Positions 33,197-40,580 of a stretch of DNA of 64,000 nucleotides are shown here, in pieces. Where the stretch lies: NCBI RefSeq assembly GCF_014204985.1, contig NZ_JACHMP010000001.1, forward strand, positions 372,001 through 436,000. Reading direction: 5' to 3'. The stretch comes from Streptosporangium becharense. GTDB taxonomy: Bacteria; Actinomycetota; Actinomycetes; Streptosporangiales; Streptosporangiaceae. A program made the translations under genes and the position numbers. A model generated the notes under the pieces. That model had not been told where the DNA came from and did no database searches. It saw only the letters and a program-made list of their open reading frames with translations. The first letter of the stretch is position 1. Every line of letters begins with the position of its first letter.

Positions 33197-33232
33197 GGAA
33201 TATGCGATCCCGGATTCACGATCCGGAATATG
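33197..33232. promoter_or_regulatory. Nested direct and inverted repeats upstream of the biosynthetic run
   Basis: GGAATATG occurs at 33197-33204 and 33225-33232, flanking the inverted pair CCGGAT (33210-33215) / ATCCGG (33221-33226). It lies 51-86 nt upstream of the acyl-CoA dehydrogenase start, inside the leader of the proposed promoter. The symmetry suggests a regulator site or an attenuating hairpin; tentative. Confidence 0.4.
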
Positions 33233-33300
33233 GGACGACGACGGTGTGAGTAAACTACTGCATCGAGGGTAATCATCACCATTTATGAGCATCGGTTGGC

Positions 33301-33330
33301 ATGCTAGTAAACGATTTCCTTTAATGTCAA
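33301..33330 (-). promoter_or_regulatory. Sigma70-type promoter of the 9.3-33.1 kb operon
   Basis: On the minus strand TTGACA (33330-33325) and TAGCAT (33306-33301) are separated by 18 nt, close to the actinobacterial housekeeping consensus and set in a local AT-rich patch. It would give a leader of about 145 nt before the acyl-CoA dehydrogenase gene. The same TTGAC-18-TAGC layout appears upstream of dhbA. Confidence 0.65.
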
Positions 33331-33787
33331 TGCCCGAACCGAGTCCGGAAACTGTAATCAGTCGCTACGAATCGGTAATCCCGCGCGCGACCGGCCGCCC
33401 CGACCGGCTTTCCACGGCCCGTATCCCGGCGTCTCCGGCTTCGCCGCCCACCGCGCCTTCCGCCGGGTTTTGTTTTTCTCCGGGATGATTCTCCATAAAT
33501 GGCCAGCCGTAACGGCCGGGGCGTCGTCGGCGTCGCCGTCCGGAGCGGTACGGGTGACACGGGTGACACGACCGGCGTCTCCGGGGCTCGGCCGGCCTCT
33601 CCGGGGGCTCGGGAGGCACGGCCGGCGCCTTCGGGAGGCACGGGCGGCGTCGGGCCGGGCGTTATCATCGGGCCGGGAACCGTCCCGGCCGCGCCGGCTC
33701 CGTGCTCGCGCGACACCGCGGTGAGAAGGCCGTCTCCCCCGCGGAACGACGAAAAACGACGAAAAACGACGAGAAGAGGAGGCGGCG
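33331..33787. other. Gene-free spacer between divergent transcripts
   Basis: No supported gene. The last 50 nt hold direct repeats of CGACGAAAAA (about 33746-33770) leading into the strong AGAGGAGG ribosome binding site of the phosphotransferase gene. The promoter for that gene must lie here but I cannot define it. Confidence 0.5.
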
Positions 33788-34525
33788 GTGGCCGGCACAC
33801 CTGGTGAGGCGATCCCGCTGACCGGGGGACGGATGACCGAAGGCGTCGTCTTGCGCGGCGGCACCGTGCGCAGACCGGTGAACGGCTCCTCTGCGTTCGT
33901 CGCGGCCCTCCTGGGGCTTCTGCGAGACAGGGGCTTCGACGGCGCTCCGCGCCATCTGGGGCAGGAGGACGGCATGGATGTCCTCAGCTACCTGCCCGGA
34001 GACGTCCCCGCGCGCTTCGGCGCGTGGTCGGACGGGCAGGTGGCGGCCGCGGGATCGCTGCTCCGCGCCTTTCACGACGCGACACGCGGGAGCGCGCTGG
34101 CGGGCCGCCACCCCGTGGTGTGTCACCACGACGCCGGGCCGAACAACACGGTCTTCCGCCGGGGCGAGCCGGTCGCCTTCATCGACTTCGACACCGCGGC
34201 CCCGGGCAGCCCGCTCGAGGATCTCGGATACATGGCCTGGACGTGGTGCGTCTCGTCCAAGCAGACCGTCCCGGTGGAACGGCAGGCGCTCCAGGTGCGG
34301 ATCCTCGCCGACGCCTACCGGCTCCCCGACGTGGAGCGCGGCGTCCTGGTCGACTCAGTCCTGGAGCGCCAGCTACGGAACGCCCGCTTCTGGGGCGAAC
34401 TGCTCGCCGAGCCCGGCACGGCGCCCGCCGATCCCGGCGTCATCGGCACGCGTATCGCGTGGAGCCGGCGGGAGCACGCGTTCACCCACGCGAACCGTGC
34501 GGTGTTCGACCGCGCTCTGACCTGA
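33788..34525 (+). CDS. Phosphotransferase-family kinase (PF01636-like)
   Basis: GTG start right after AGAGGAGGCGGCG; 245 residues. It has the APH catalytic loop HHDAGPNNTVFRRGEP near residue 116 and the metal-binding FIDFDTAAPGSPLEDLGYMA. The N-terminal lobe is short, as in many actinobacterial phosphotransferase-enzyme proteins. It is the only plus-strand gene between 9.2 and 55 kb, and its last 153 nt overlap the end of the convergent NDK-like gene. It could phosphorylate a small molecule, perhaps for self-resistance. Substrate unknown. Confidence 0.75.
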   Translation: MAGTPGEAIPLTGGRMTEGVVLRGGTVRRPVNGSSAFVAALLGLLRDRGFDGAPRHLGQEDGMDVLSYLPGDVPARFGAWSDGQVAAAGSLLRAFHDATRGSALAGRHPVVCHHDAGPNNTVFRRGEPVAFIDFDTAAPGSPLEDLGYMAWTWCVSSKQTVPVERQALQVRILADAYRLPDVERGVLVDSVLERQLRNARFWGELLAEPGTAPADPGVIGTRIAWSRREHAFTHANRAVFDRALT

Positions 34526-35209
34526 GCCGCCCGCGGCTGACCCCTGCTCGGACGCCCGCAGGTAGAAGCGCATGAGCTCGGGGTAGTTCGACGCGTCGGG
34601 GTTCGTCACGTGGATGAGGTTGCCGCCGTCGCTCGACCTCCCGGAGTGGTGCACCAGGACCCTCCTCAGATACGTCTTCATGGCCTGGAGCGCCGAGTTC
34701 TGCTGCTTCCCGCACATCATGAGGAGCCGTATCGGCCGGTCGACGAGGTAGCGCTGCATCCGCGGGTGGAGATCCGGTCGCGGGGTGTCGCCGTAGAAGA
34801 CCATGTAGTCGTCGAGGGTGAGGATCATGTCGGTGACCTGCGTCACCTCGAAGCCCAGGGCGGCGGACGCCCGCGTCACGATGCGCGGCACGTCGACGGA
34901 GGGGAGCCCAGCCCACTCGGCGTGCAACTCGGCCAGGCGCCGCTGACAGCCGGGGACGTCGGCCGGCGGCCACTCGTACCAGGAGAAGGCGCCGCTCTCG
35001 CCCGCCACGTGTCTCCTGGCCAGGCCGGCTCCGGCCGCCGACTCCGGGAAGCAGGGGTCGTAGGCCAGGCGGTCCGGCTCGTCCAGGCCCGCCGCCAGGA
35101 ACATGGCGAAGTCCGCCGCCCGCCTCCCCGGCATGACGCTGTTCTCCCCTTCCAGGGCGTCGGGCTTCAGGAAGACCGGCACAATCGACCAGTAGGAGAC
35201 CAGGGACAT
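34373..35209 (-). CDS. Nucleoside-diphosphate-kinase-like protein
   Basis: ATG at 35209 follows GGAGAGAG; 278 residues. The N-terminus (PVFLKPDALEGE) and residues about 160-215 (LLMMCGKQQNSALQAM ... NLIHVTNPD) fit the NDK fold. NLIHVTNPD holds the position of the phospho-accepting His (normally NxxHGSD), but GSD is replaced by TNP. A central insertion makes it twice normal NDK length. The last 50 residues are encoded antisense to the phosphotransferase gene and look unrelated, so the original 3' end may have been lost. It is followed upstream by the nucleotidyltransferase-family gene (73-nt gap), suggesting a nucleotide-linked reaction. Confidence 0.6.
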   Translation of the reverse strand: MSLVSYWSIVPVFLKPDALEGENSVMPGRRAADFAMFLAAGLDEPDRLAYDPCFPESAAGAGLARRHVAGESGAFSWYEWPPADVPGCQRRLAELHAEWAGLPSVDVPRIVTRASAALGFEVTQVTDMILTLDDYMVFYGDTPRPDLHPRMQRYLVDRPIRLLMMCGKQQNSALQAMKTYLRRVLVHHSGRSSDGGNLIHVTNPDASNYPELMRFYLRASEQGSAAGGSGQSAVEHRTVRVGERVLPPAPRDTRADDAGIGGRRAGLGEQFAPEAGVP

Positions 35210-35282
35210 GTTCTCTCTCTCCAATCACGCCCGGCGGAACGCGCACGCGGAACGCCGGGAAACGGGCACCGTCACCTCTTCG

Positions 35283-36416
35283 TCAGACGAACGGCGGACG
35301 CTCCGCCGGGGAGACCTCGACTCCGGTTCTGCTTCTGAGCCGCAGACGCATGTCTCCGTCCCATGACAGGAAGGCCCCGCCGACGTTCCTGTCCGCCGCG
35401 CTCCGCAGCCAGCGGGGCGAGCAGAACCCGCGCAGCCCGATCTCCTCCACGACGGCCGAGCCGAAGAGTTCGTCGAGGTGGAAGCAGACCCAGGCCACGG
35501 GCGGGCCGAGGTCCCGGTCGCGGATCAGCGCGACCGCGTCCGCCCTCTCTCCGGCCGAGAGCCGGTCCCAGGCACGCCACACGTCGGCGAACTGGCTGAG
35601 GCGCACGTCCGCCAACGGGTTCGTGTCGTCCACCCACCACGCCTCCCGGAAGAGGTGCAGGACGTGGAAGACGAAGTCGTGGACGGGGTCCAGGACGGGG
35701 ATGCGGCTCCGGCCGCCTTCGTGGTCCACCGCGAGCGACGACGCGTTCGCGAGAGCCTCCGGCACACCGACGGCCCACCGGCACCCGAACCAGGTGAAGC
35801 TGAAGGCCACGTCGACGATGTGGTACCTGAAGTAGGGGTTCCCGCTCGGCCGGAAGAAGTGCGGCAGGTGGTCGGGGCGTAGTTTGAACAGCAACTTCGC
35901 CGGTCTCGGCATGTCGACCAGCTCCCGGGACGCGGGGTCCACCACCTTCCCGCCGGCGTAGCCCAGCTCTTCGACGACCTGCGCCAGCTTGGGGGCGTCC
36001 TCGGGGCTCACCATCACGTCCAGGTCGCCGAGGACGCGCGCGCCGGTCCCGTCGTAGAGTCTCGCCTGCGCGGCCACCCCCTTCGTGAAGGCGACACGCA
36101 GGCCCGCCGCCGCCACGCGGTCCGAGATGCGGGCCGCTTCACGCAGGTGCTCCCCGATCCTCAGCCTGTTGATGGTCAGGGAGTCCTTGAGGTGGCGCTG
36201 GACCCGGTTGTGGAGTCTCCCCAGCGTGCCGCTCCGCGTCAGATGGTCGGCGAGCGCCGGGGCGAGGGCGTGCCGGGCGGCGAACCCCACGAGCAGGTCG
36301 CCGTCCACTCCCCGGGAGATCATGGCCTGGGCCTCGTCGAAAGCCTCGTTGCCCGGCGACGCTATGGACACCCGCTCCAGCAGACGCCAGGTCTCGGGGA
36401 TTTCATCGCGTTCCAC
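35283..36416 (-). CDS. Nucleotidyltransferase-family protein (PF14907-like)
   Basis: 377 residues. Residues about 100-145 carry the NTP_transf_5-type core: AGLRVAFTKGVAAQARLYDG then ARVLGDLDVMVSPEDA, with the two metal-binding Asp in GDLDVMV. The rest is mostly alpha-helical with several Trp/His/Phe-rich stretches (FVFHVLHLFREAWWVDD). Family members occur in natural-product loci, including lasso and lanthipeptide clusters, with largely unknown substrates. It is the first gene of a short minus-strand pair with the NDK-like gene and has its own promoter candidate about 240 nt upstream. Confidence 0.7.
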   Translation of the reverse strand: MERDEIPETWRLLERVSIASPGNEAFDEAQAMISRGVDGDLLVGFAARHALAPALADHLTRSGTLGRLHNRVQRHLKDSLTINRLRIGEHLREAARISDRVAAAGLRVAFTKGVAAQARLYDGTGARVLGDLDVMVSPEDAPKLAQVVEELGYAGGKVVDPASRELVDMPRPAKLLFKLRPDHLPHFFRPSGNPYFRYHIVDVAFSFTWFGCRWAVGVPEALANASSLAVDHEGGRSRIPVLDPVHDFVFHVLHLFREAWWVDDTNPLADVRLSQFADVWRAWDRLSAGERADAVALIRDRDLGPPVAWVCFHLDELFGSAVVEEIGLRGFCSPRWLRSAADRNVGGAFLSWDGDMRLRLRSRTGVEVSPAERPPFV

Positions 36417-36779
36417 GGCACTCCGTTCCGCCGCGTTCCCCGCGGAAACCCACTGCCCCGTGTCCGGGCCCTCCCGGCACGTTGCGGCGGGCGTCCGGGG
36501 TGCGCGGACCGGACGCGCCGACCCGCCGATCGGTCCGCCGGTTCGTCCCGGGCCGCATGACGTGGCACGCGGCCTCCCCGCGACCGGCCCGACGGGAAAT
36601 CAATACTTTATCACCGCTGATGCCATCCCTTTTCGACTCCAGATGTGGCACGAGTTTTTGATACATCAAATTCCGATATAAGGTCAAGAGTTGACGTCCG
36701 ACCGCCGTTATTGTTCTCATGGGATTTCCGATATCTTCTGGAATTCCTTCCGGAACGGCGCGACGGCGCACGACCGCTC
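36417..36779. other. Intergenic region with long AT-rich leader
   Basis: No gene is supported. About 36595-36750 is clearly AT-rich relative to the window and contains the minus-strand promoter candidate. The remaining 36417-36590 would be a 5' leader of about 240 nt for the nucleotidyltransferase gene. Confidence 0.5.
36658..36687 (-). promoter_or_regulatory. Promoter candidate for the nucleotidyltransferase/NDK pair
   Basis: On the minus strand TTGACC (36687-36682) and TATCAA (36663-36658) are 18 nt apart in an AT-rich island. It is also the first promoter-like site after the 3' end of the siderophore operon. Confidence 0.5.
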
Positions 36780-38720
36780 TCATTGACGGATTTCCCGGGC
36801 CGGATCCCGCCCGGCCGCCCGCGGACGACCGGCGCCGGCCTGCGGGCCGGCGTGGCCGGTGCCGGATCGCCGGTCGACCCCGTGCGGGAGGCGGCGGTCC
36901 GCGGTCGTACGGAGCGCGGACGCCACCGACCGCAGCGGCCGGGGGCCGAGCAGGTCGGGGAACGTCACGCCGGTGAAGCCCAGCTCCGCCAGCCGGTCCA
37001 GCACCGCGGGCACCCGGCGCGCACGGCCGCCCTGCTCGGCGTAGGAACGGCCGAGCACGGCCCCCGCCAGTCCCGCGCGCTCCCGCAGGGCCGCCAGCAG
37101 GGCCTGCTCGGCCTCGGTGTCCGGCCGCGCGGGAGGTTCCGGGAGCCCGCCGACGAGGCGGACCGCGTCCGGCAGCACCACACCGGGCGTGTCCAGCGCG
37201 GACGCGACATGCTCCAGCACCGCGCTCGGCGGGATCGCCGCCCGCACCGTCGCCACGACCGCGCCGTCGGAGGCGACGGTCACCGCGGCGTCCTCGACGC
37301 CCGGATGCTCACGCAGCAGGCGTTCGGTCCCGGCGAGGTCGAGCACCCTGCCGTCGGCGGTGCGCAGCCAGTCCGTCGTACGCACGGCGACGCCCAGGTC
37401 GGACGGTGCCGGGTCGTCTCCTTCCGCGGCCCGCCACACCAGTCGTTCCGCGGCCCGCAACAGCTCGGCGAGGTCGTCGGCCGGCAGGATCGCGGCGTCG
37501 GCGTCGAAGGACAGCAGGGCGACCTCGGTGATCTCGTCGACCACGGCGAACAGCGTGGTGTCGGGTTTGCCCTTCCCCGGCCCCCGGGTCGTCTCGGTCC
37601 GGCCGAGCAGGTCGCCGTCGAGCGTGCCCGCGTCCTCCCGGCGGCCGGGCGAGCGGCGGGCGGTGGGCTTGAAGTTGAAGATGGTCGGCAGGGTGACCGC
37701 CGTACGGCGTTCCCCGGTCGCCAGTGCCCGCTGCTCCAGCATCTCCGCGTGGTCGTAGCCGCTGTGCCTGGCCGCGACGAGCTGGGCACGCCAGCACGAC
37801 CTGGCGAGCAGGGAGAAGGCTCCCGTCCCGGCCGCGTCGACGTCGACGAGACCGAGCTGGATGAACGACCCCACCGACGACTCGTAGCCGGTCGTGGGAC
37901 GGTTGTCCACCACCGTCGTCCACGACCACCGGTCGTTGCCGGTGTACCGCATGAGCACCGCGGTCACCGCGGCCATGAGCACCGCCGACGCGGGCAGGCC
38001 GAGCCCGCGGGTGACCACGGGCAGGGCGGCCGCCAGGGCGGGGGAACGCAGGTCCACCCGGACCCGGCCCGGGTGCGCCGGGTCCGGCCGGTAGGGGAAC
38101 AGCGTGGTCGGGATCGTGCGCAGCCGCTCGGCCCAGTACGTCATCGCGGCGGCGGCCCTCGCCTGTTCGGCGGGCGTGCGCTCCTGTTCGGCGAGGTCAC
38201 GGGGCTGGCGGACGGCGGGGAGCGGGGCGGTCACGCCTGCCGCCGCGGCGGCGAGGCCGTCGCCGAGCTGGGTGGCGAGGAGGTCCAGGGTGCGGGCGTC
38301 GGCGGCGATGTGGTGCACCATGAGGCACAACGTCCGCGGCCTGCCCGCCTCGGTCACCACCGCCGCCCGCAGGGGCCACTCGGTGTCCAGCCGCACCGGT
38401 ACCCGGCCCAGTTCGGCCGCCACCTCCCGGACCCGGGACGGCACGTCATGCGGCTCGGCGGGCACCACGCGCAGCGGCGGGCCGGCGGGCGGATGGATCA
38501 CCTGGTGCGGGTCTCCGTGCTCGTCGGTCCGGATCGTCGTGCGCAGCGCCTCGTGGCGGCGCACGCACTCCGCCAGGACGGCCCGCACCCCCGCCAGGTC
38601 CACGCCGTCGGGGACCGGGACGACCTGGCGGAGGTTCAGCGCGGCGCGTGCCGGTTCCGGGGCGGCGAGGCTGTTGCACCACAGCATGAGCTGGCCGCGG
38701 GTGAGCGGGGCGTGCGGCAC
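36780..38720 (-). CDS. NRPS condensation protein with decayed A and T remnants
   Basis: GTG at 38720 after AGAAGGAGG; 646 residues. Residues 1-430 form a full condensation domain (MPHAPLTRGQLMLWCNSL, RRHEALRTT, HHIAADARTLDLL near 134, with Gly of HHxxxDG replaced by Ala). Residues about 440-535 resemble only the C-terminal subdomain of an adenylation domain (LDLAGTERLLREHPGVEDAAV). Residues about 545-595 resemble a carrier protein, but the GGDS Ser is lost (YAEQGGRARRVPAVLDRL), so it cannot be phosphopantetheinylated. It may condense dihydroxybenzoate or another acyl unit in trans, with the tail as a docking relic. It follows the ABC genes in the siderophore operon. Confidence 0.8.
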   Translation of the reverse strand: MPHAPLTRGQLMLWCNSLAAPEPARAALNLRQVVPVPDGVDLAGVRAVLAECVRRHEALRTTIRTDEHGDPHQVIHPPAGPPLRVVPAEPHDVPSRVREVAAELGRVPVRLDTEWPLRAAVVTEAGRPRTLCLMVHHIAADARTLDLLATQLGDGLAAAAAGVTAPLPAVRQPRDLAEQERTPAEQARAAAAMTYWAERLRTIPTTLFPYRPDPAHPGRVRVDLRSPALAAALPVVTRGLGLPASAVLMAAVTAVLMRYTGNDRWSWTTVVDNRPTTGYESSVGSFIQLGLVDVDAAGTGAFSLLARSCWRAQLVAARHSGYDHAEMLEQRALATGERRTAVTLPTIFNFKPTARRSPGRREDAGTLDGDLLGRTETTRGPGKGKPDTTLFAVVDEITEVALLSFDADAAILPADDLAELLRAAERLVWRAAEGDDPAPSDLGVAVRTTDWLRTADGRVLDLAGTERLLREHPGVEDAAVTVASDGAVVATVRAAIPPSAVLEHVASALDTPGVVLPDAVRLVGGLPEPPARPDTEAEQALLAALRERAGLAGAVLGRSYAEQGGRARRVPAVLDRLAELGFTGVTFPDLLGPRPLRSVASALRTTADRRLPHGVDRRSGTGHAGPQAGAGRPRAAGRDPAREIRQ

Positions 38721-38733
38721 GGGTCCTCCTTCT

Positions 38734-38785
38734 GGTGGGGCCGGTCAGGCGTAGGAGCTTGCGGTGGGCCGGTCAGGCGTAGGAG
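38734..38785. repeat. Tandem duplication over the ABC transporter stop
   Basis: GCCGGTCAGGCGTAGGAG occurs at 38740-38757 and 38768-38785, period 28 nt, with matching GGTGGG before each copy. The second copy contains the stop codon of the 38773-40533 gene, so the gene end was duplicated into the spacer. Confidence 0.88.
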
Positions 38786-40533
38786 TCGACCTGCATTCGG
38801 TGCAACTCGGCGTAGAGTCCCCGCCGGGCGGCGAGATCCTCGTGCTTTCCGACCTCGGTGATCCCGCCGTCCTCCACCACCACGATCAGGTCGGCGATCC
38901 GGGCGGTGGACAGGCGGTGGGTCACGAACACGGTGATCGCACCCGTTTCCGAGACCTGACCGGCCGTCTCGGCGTACCGGCGGACCAGGTCACGCTCGGC
39001 CGGGGCGTCCAGGCTGGCGAAGGGCTCGTCGAGCACCACCAGCAGCGGCCGGGTGCGCATCGCCGCCCTGGCCAGGGCGAGTTTCTGCCACTGCCCGCCG
39101 GACAGGTCGACGCCCCCGTCCAGGCTGCGGCCGAGCGGCGTCCGCAGGCCGTGCGGGGTGGCCGCGACGACGTCCTCGGCACCCGCGGCCCGGATCGCGG
39201 CCTCGACGCGGGACTCGTCGTGCATGTGGGGGAGATCCCCGATGCCCACCGCCTCCGCCAACCGCAGTTCGAAGCGGTGCCCGTCCTGGAACGCCGCCGT
39301 GACGGCGCTCTGCCACGAGGCGGGCTCGATCGCGGTCAGCGGGCGGTCGTCGACGGTGATCACGCCCGTGGTCGGTTCGTACAGCCCGCAGAGCAGTTTG
39401 ATCAGTGTGCTCTTGCCCGCCCCGTGCGGGCCGACGACGGCCACGCTCGTCCCGGCGGGGATGGTCAGGTCGATGTCGCGCAGCACGTCCGCCTCGCTTC
39501 CGGGGTAGCGGAAACAGACGCCGCTCAGGGTGATGCCGGAGCGCAGCGTCGCCGGCGCGGCCCCGCCGGAGGCCGGGGTGAGGCCCGCGTCGAAGTCCCG
39601 CAGCCAGTGATAGCGGTCCAGCAGGCCGACCGCCCGTTGCAGCGCGGTCACGCTGCCCGCCAGCGACGTCGTGGACCGGGTGAGGGTGGCCGTCAGGATG
39701 ACCACCATCATGAGGTCGCCGAGTCCCGCCCGGCCCTGTGAGATGAGCCAGGCGACGACCGCCAGGGCACCGGTGTAGGAGGCGACCAGGATCGCCGACC
39801 CCGCGATGGCGAACCGCGCGGTTCGCAGGTCGGCTCTCGCCTCGATGGCCGACGCCTGTGACCAGAGCCGATCGGCGCGCTCGTCCAGGCCGTCGCCCGC
39901 CGCTCCGATGCGGATCTCGGAGTTGGCGTCCGGGGACAGGCACAGGCCGGTCAGGTGCTGCTCCAGCCGTGTCAGCGGGGTGGCCCGGTCCAGCAGCGCG
40001 GTCGCCTTCCGCTGGCCCGCCGCCCGCAGCAGCAGGACCGGCACCCCGGCCGGCACCATGAGGGCGGAGAGCGGGTGGACGGTGAGCATCAGGGCGATGC
40101 CGAGCGTGAGGACGACCGCGGTGTTCGCCACACCGCCCACGTTCCACAGGGCGGAGGTGAGCCATGACTTGCGTGCCCGGATCAGGGCGACGCGGTCGAG
40201 GTAGTCGGGGTTCTCGACGTGCCCGATGTGCGGGACGCCGGACACCGCGGTGAGGACCTGCCGGTCGACCTCCAGACCGATCCGCTCCCCCAGTTGCAGT
40301 TCCAGGTTGGACTGGACCCTGCCGATCGAGGCCGCCGACGCCGCCAGGAGGCCCGCGGCGACTGCGGCGGTGACGCACCGCGTCCACCGGCCCGCCACGG
40401 CGGCGTCCACCATGTCGCGGATGAACCACACCTCCGCGATCACGACGGCGCCGCCGGACAGCAGGAGGACCGCCACGACGAGGACGTTGCGCCGGTCGGC
40501 TCGCCAGGCGAATCCCAGCAGGGCGGCGAGCAC
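38773..40533 (-). CDS. ABC transporter, fused membrane and ATPase half-transporter
   Basis: At least 586 residues: six predicted membrane segments in the first 330 residues, then an ATPase with Walker A VGPHGAGKSTLIKLL, signature LSGGQWQKLALARA and Walker B LLVVLDEPFASLD. It is an exporter-type half-transporter that probably pairs with the next gene. Start choice is difficult: a GAGGAG site just after the upstream stop is followed by ATC, not a standard start, so I use the first in-frame GTG (40533). An earlier start at ATC 40566 would add 11 residues. It likely exports the siderophore or product. Confidence 0.82.
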   Translation of the reverse strand: MLAALLGFAWRADRRNVLVVAVLLLSGGAVVIAEVWFIRDMVDAAVAGRWTRCVTAAVAAGLLAASAASIGRVQSNLELQLGERIGLEVDRQVLTAVSGVPHIGHVENPDYLDRVALIRARKSWLTSALWNVGGVANTAVVLTLGIALMLTVHPLSALMVPAGVPVLLLRAAGQRKATALLDRATPLTRLEQHLTGLCLSPDANSEIRIGAAGDGLDERADRLWSQASAIEARADLRTARFAIAGSAILVASYTGALAVVAWLISQGRAGLGDLMMVVILTATLTRSTTSLAGSVTALQRAVGLLDRYHWLRDFDAGLTPASGGAAPATLRSGITLSGVCFRYPGSEADVLRDIDLTIPAGTSVAVVGPHGAGKSTLIKLLCGLYEPTTGVITVDDRPLTAIEPASWQSAVTAAFQDGHRFELRLAEAVGIGDLPHMHDESRVEAAIRAAGAEDVVAATPHGLRTPLGRSLDGGVDLSGGQWQKLALARAAMRTRPLLVVLDEPFASLDAPAERDLVRRYAETAGQVSETGAITVFVTHRLSTARIADLIVVVEDGGITEVGKHEDLAARRGLYAELHRMQVDSYA

Positions 40534-40580
40534 GCCCAGGCGGGTACGGGTGCTGTGGGTGTCGATGACTGACTCCTCGA

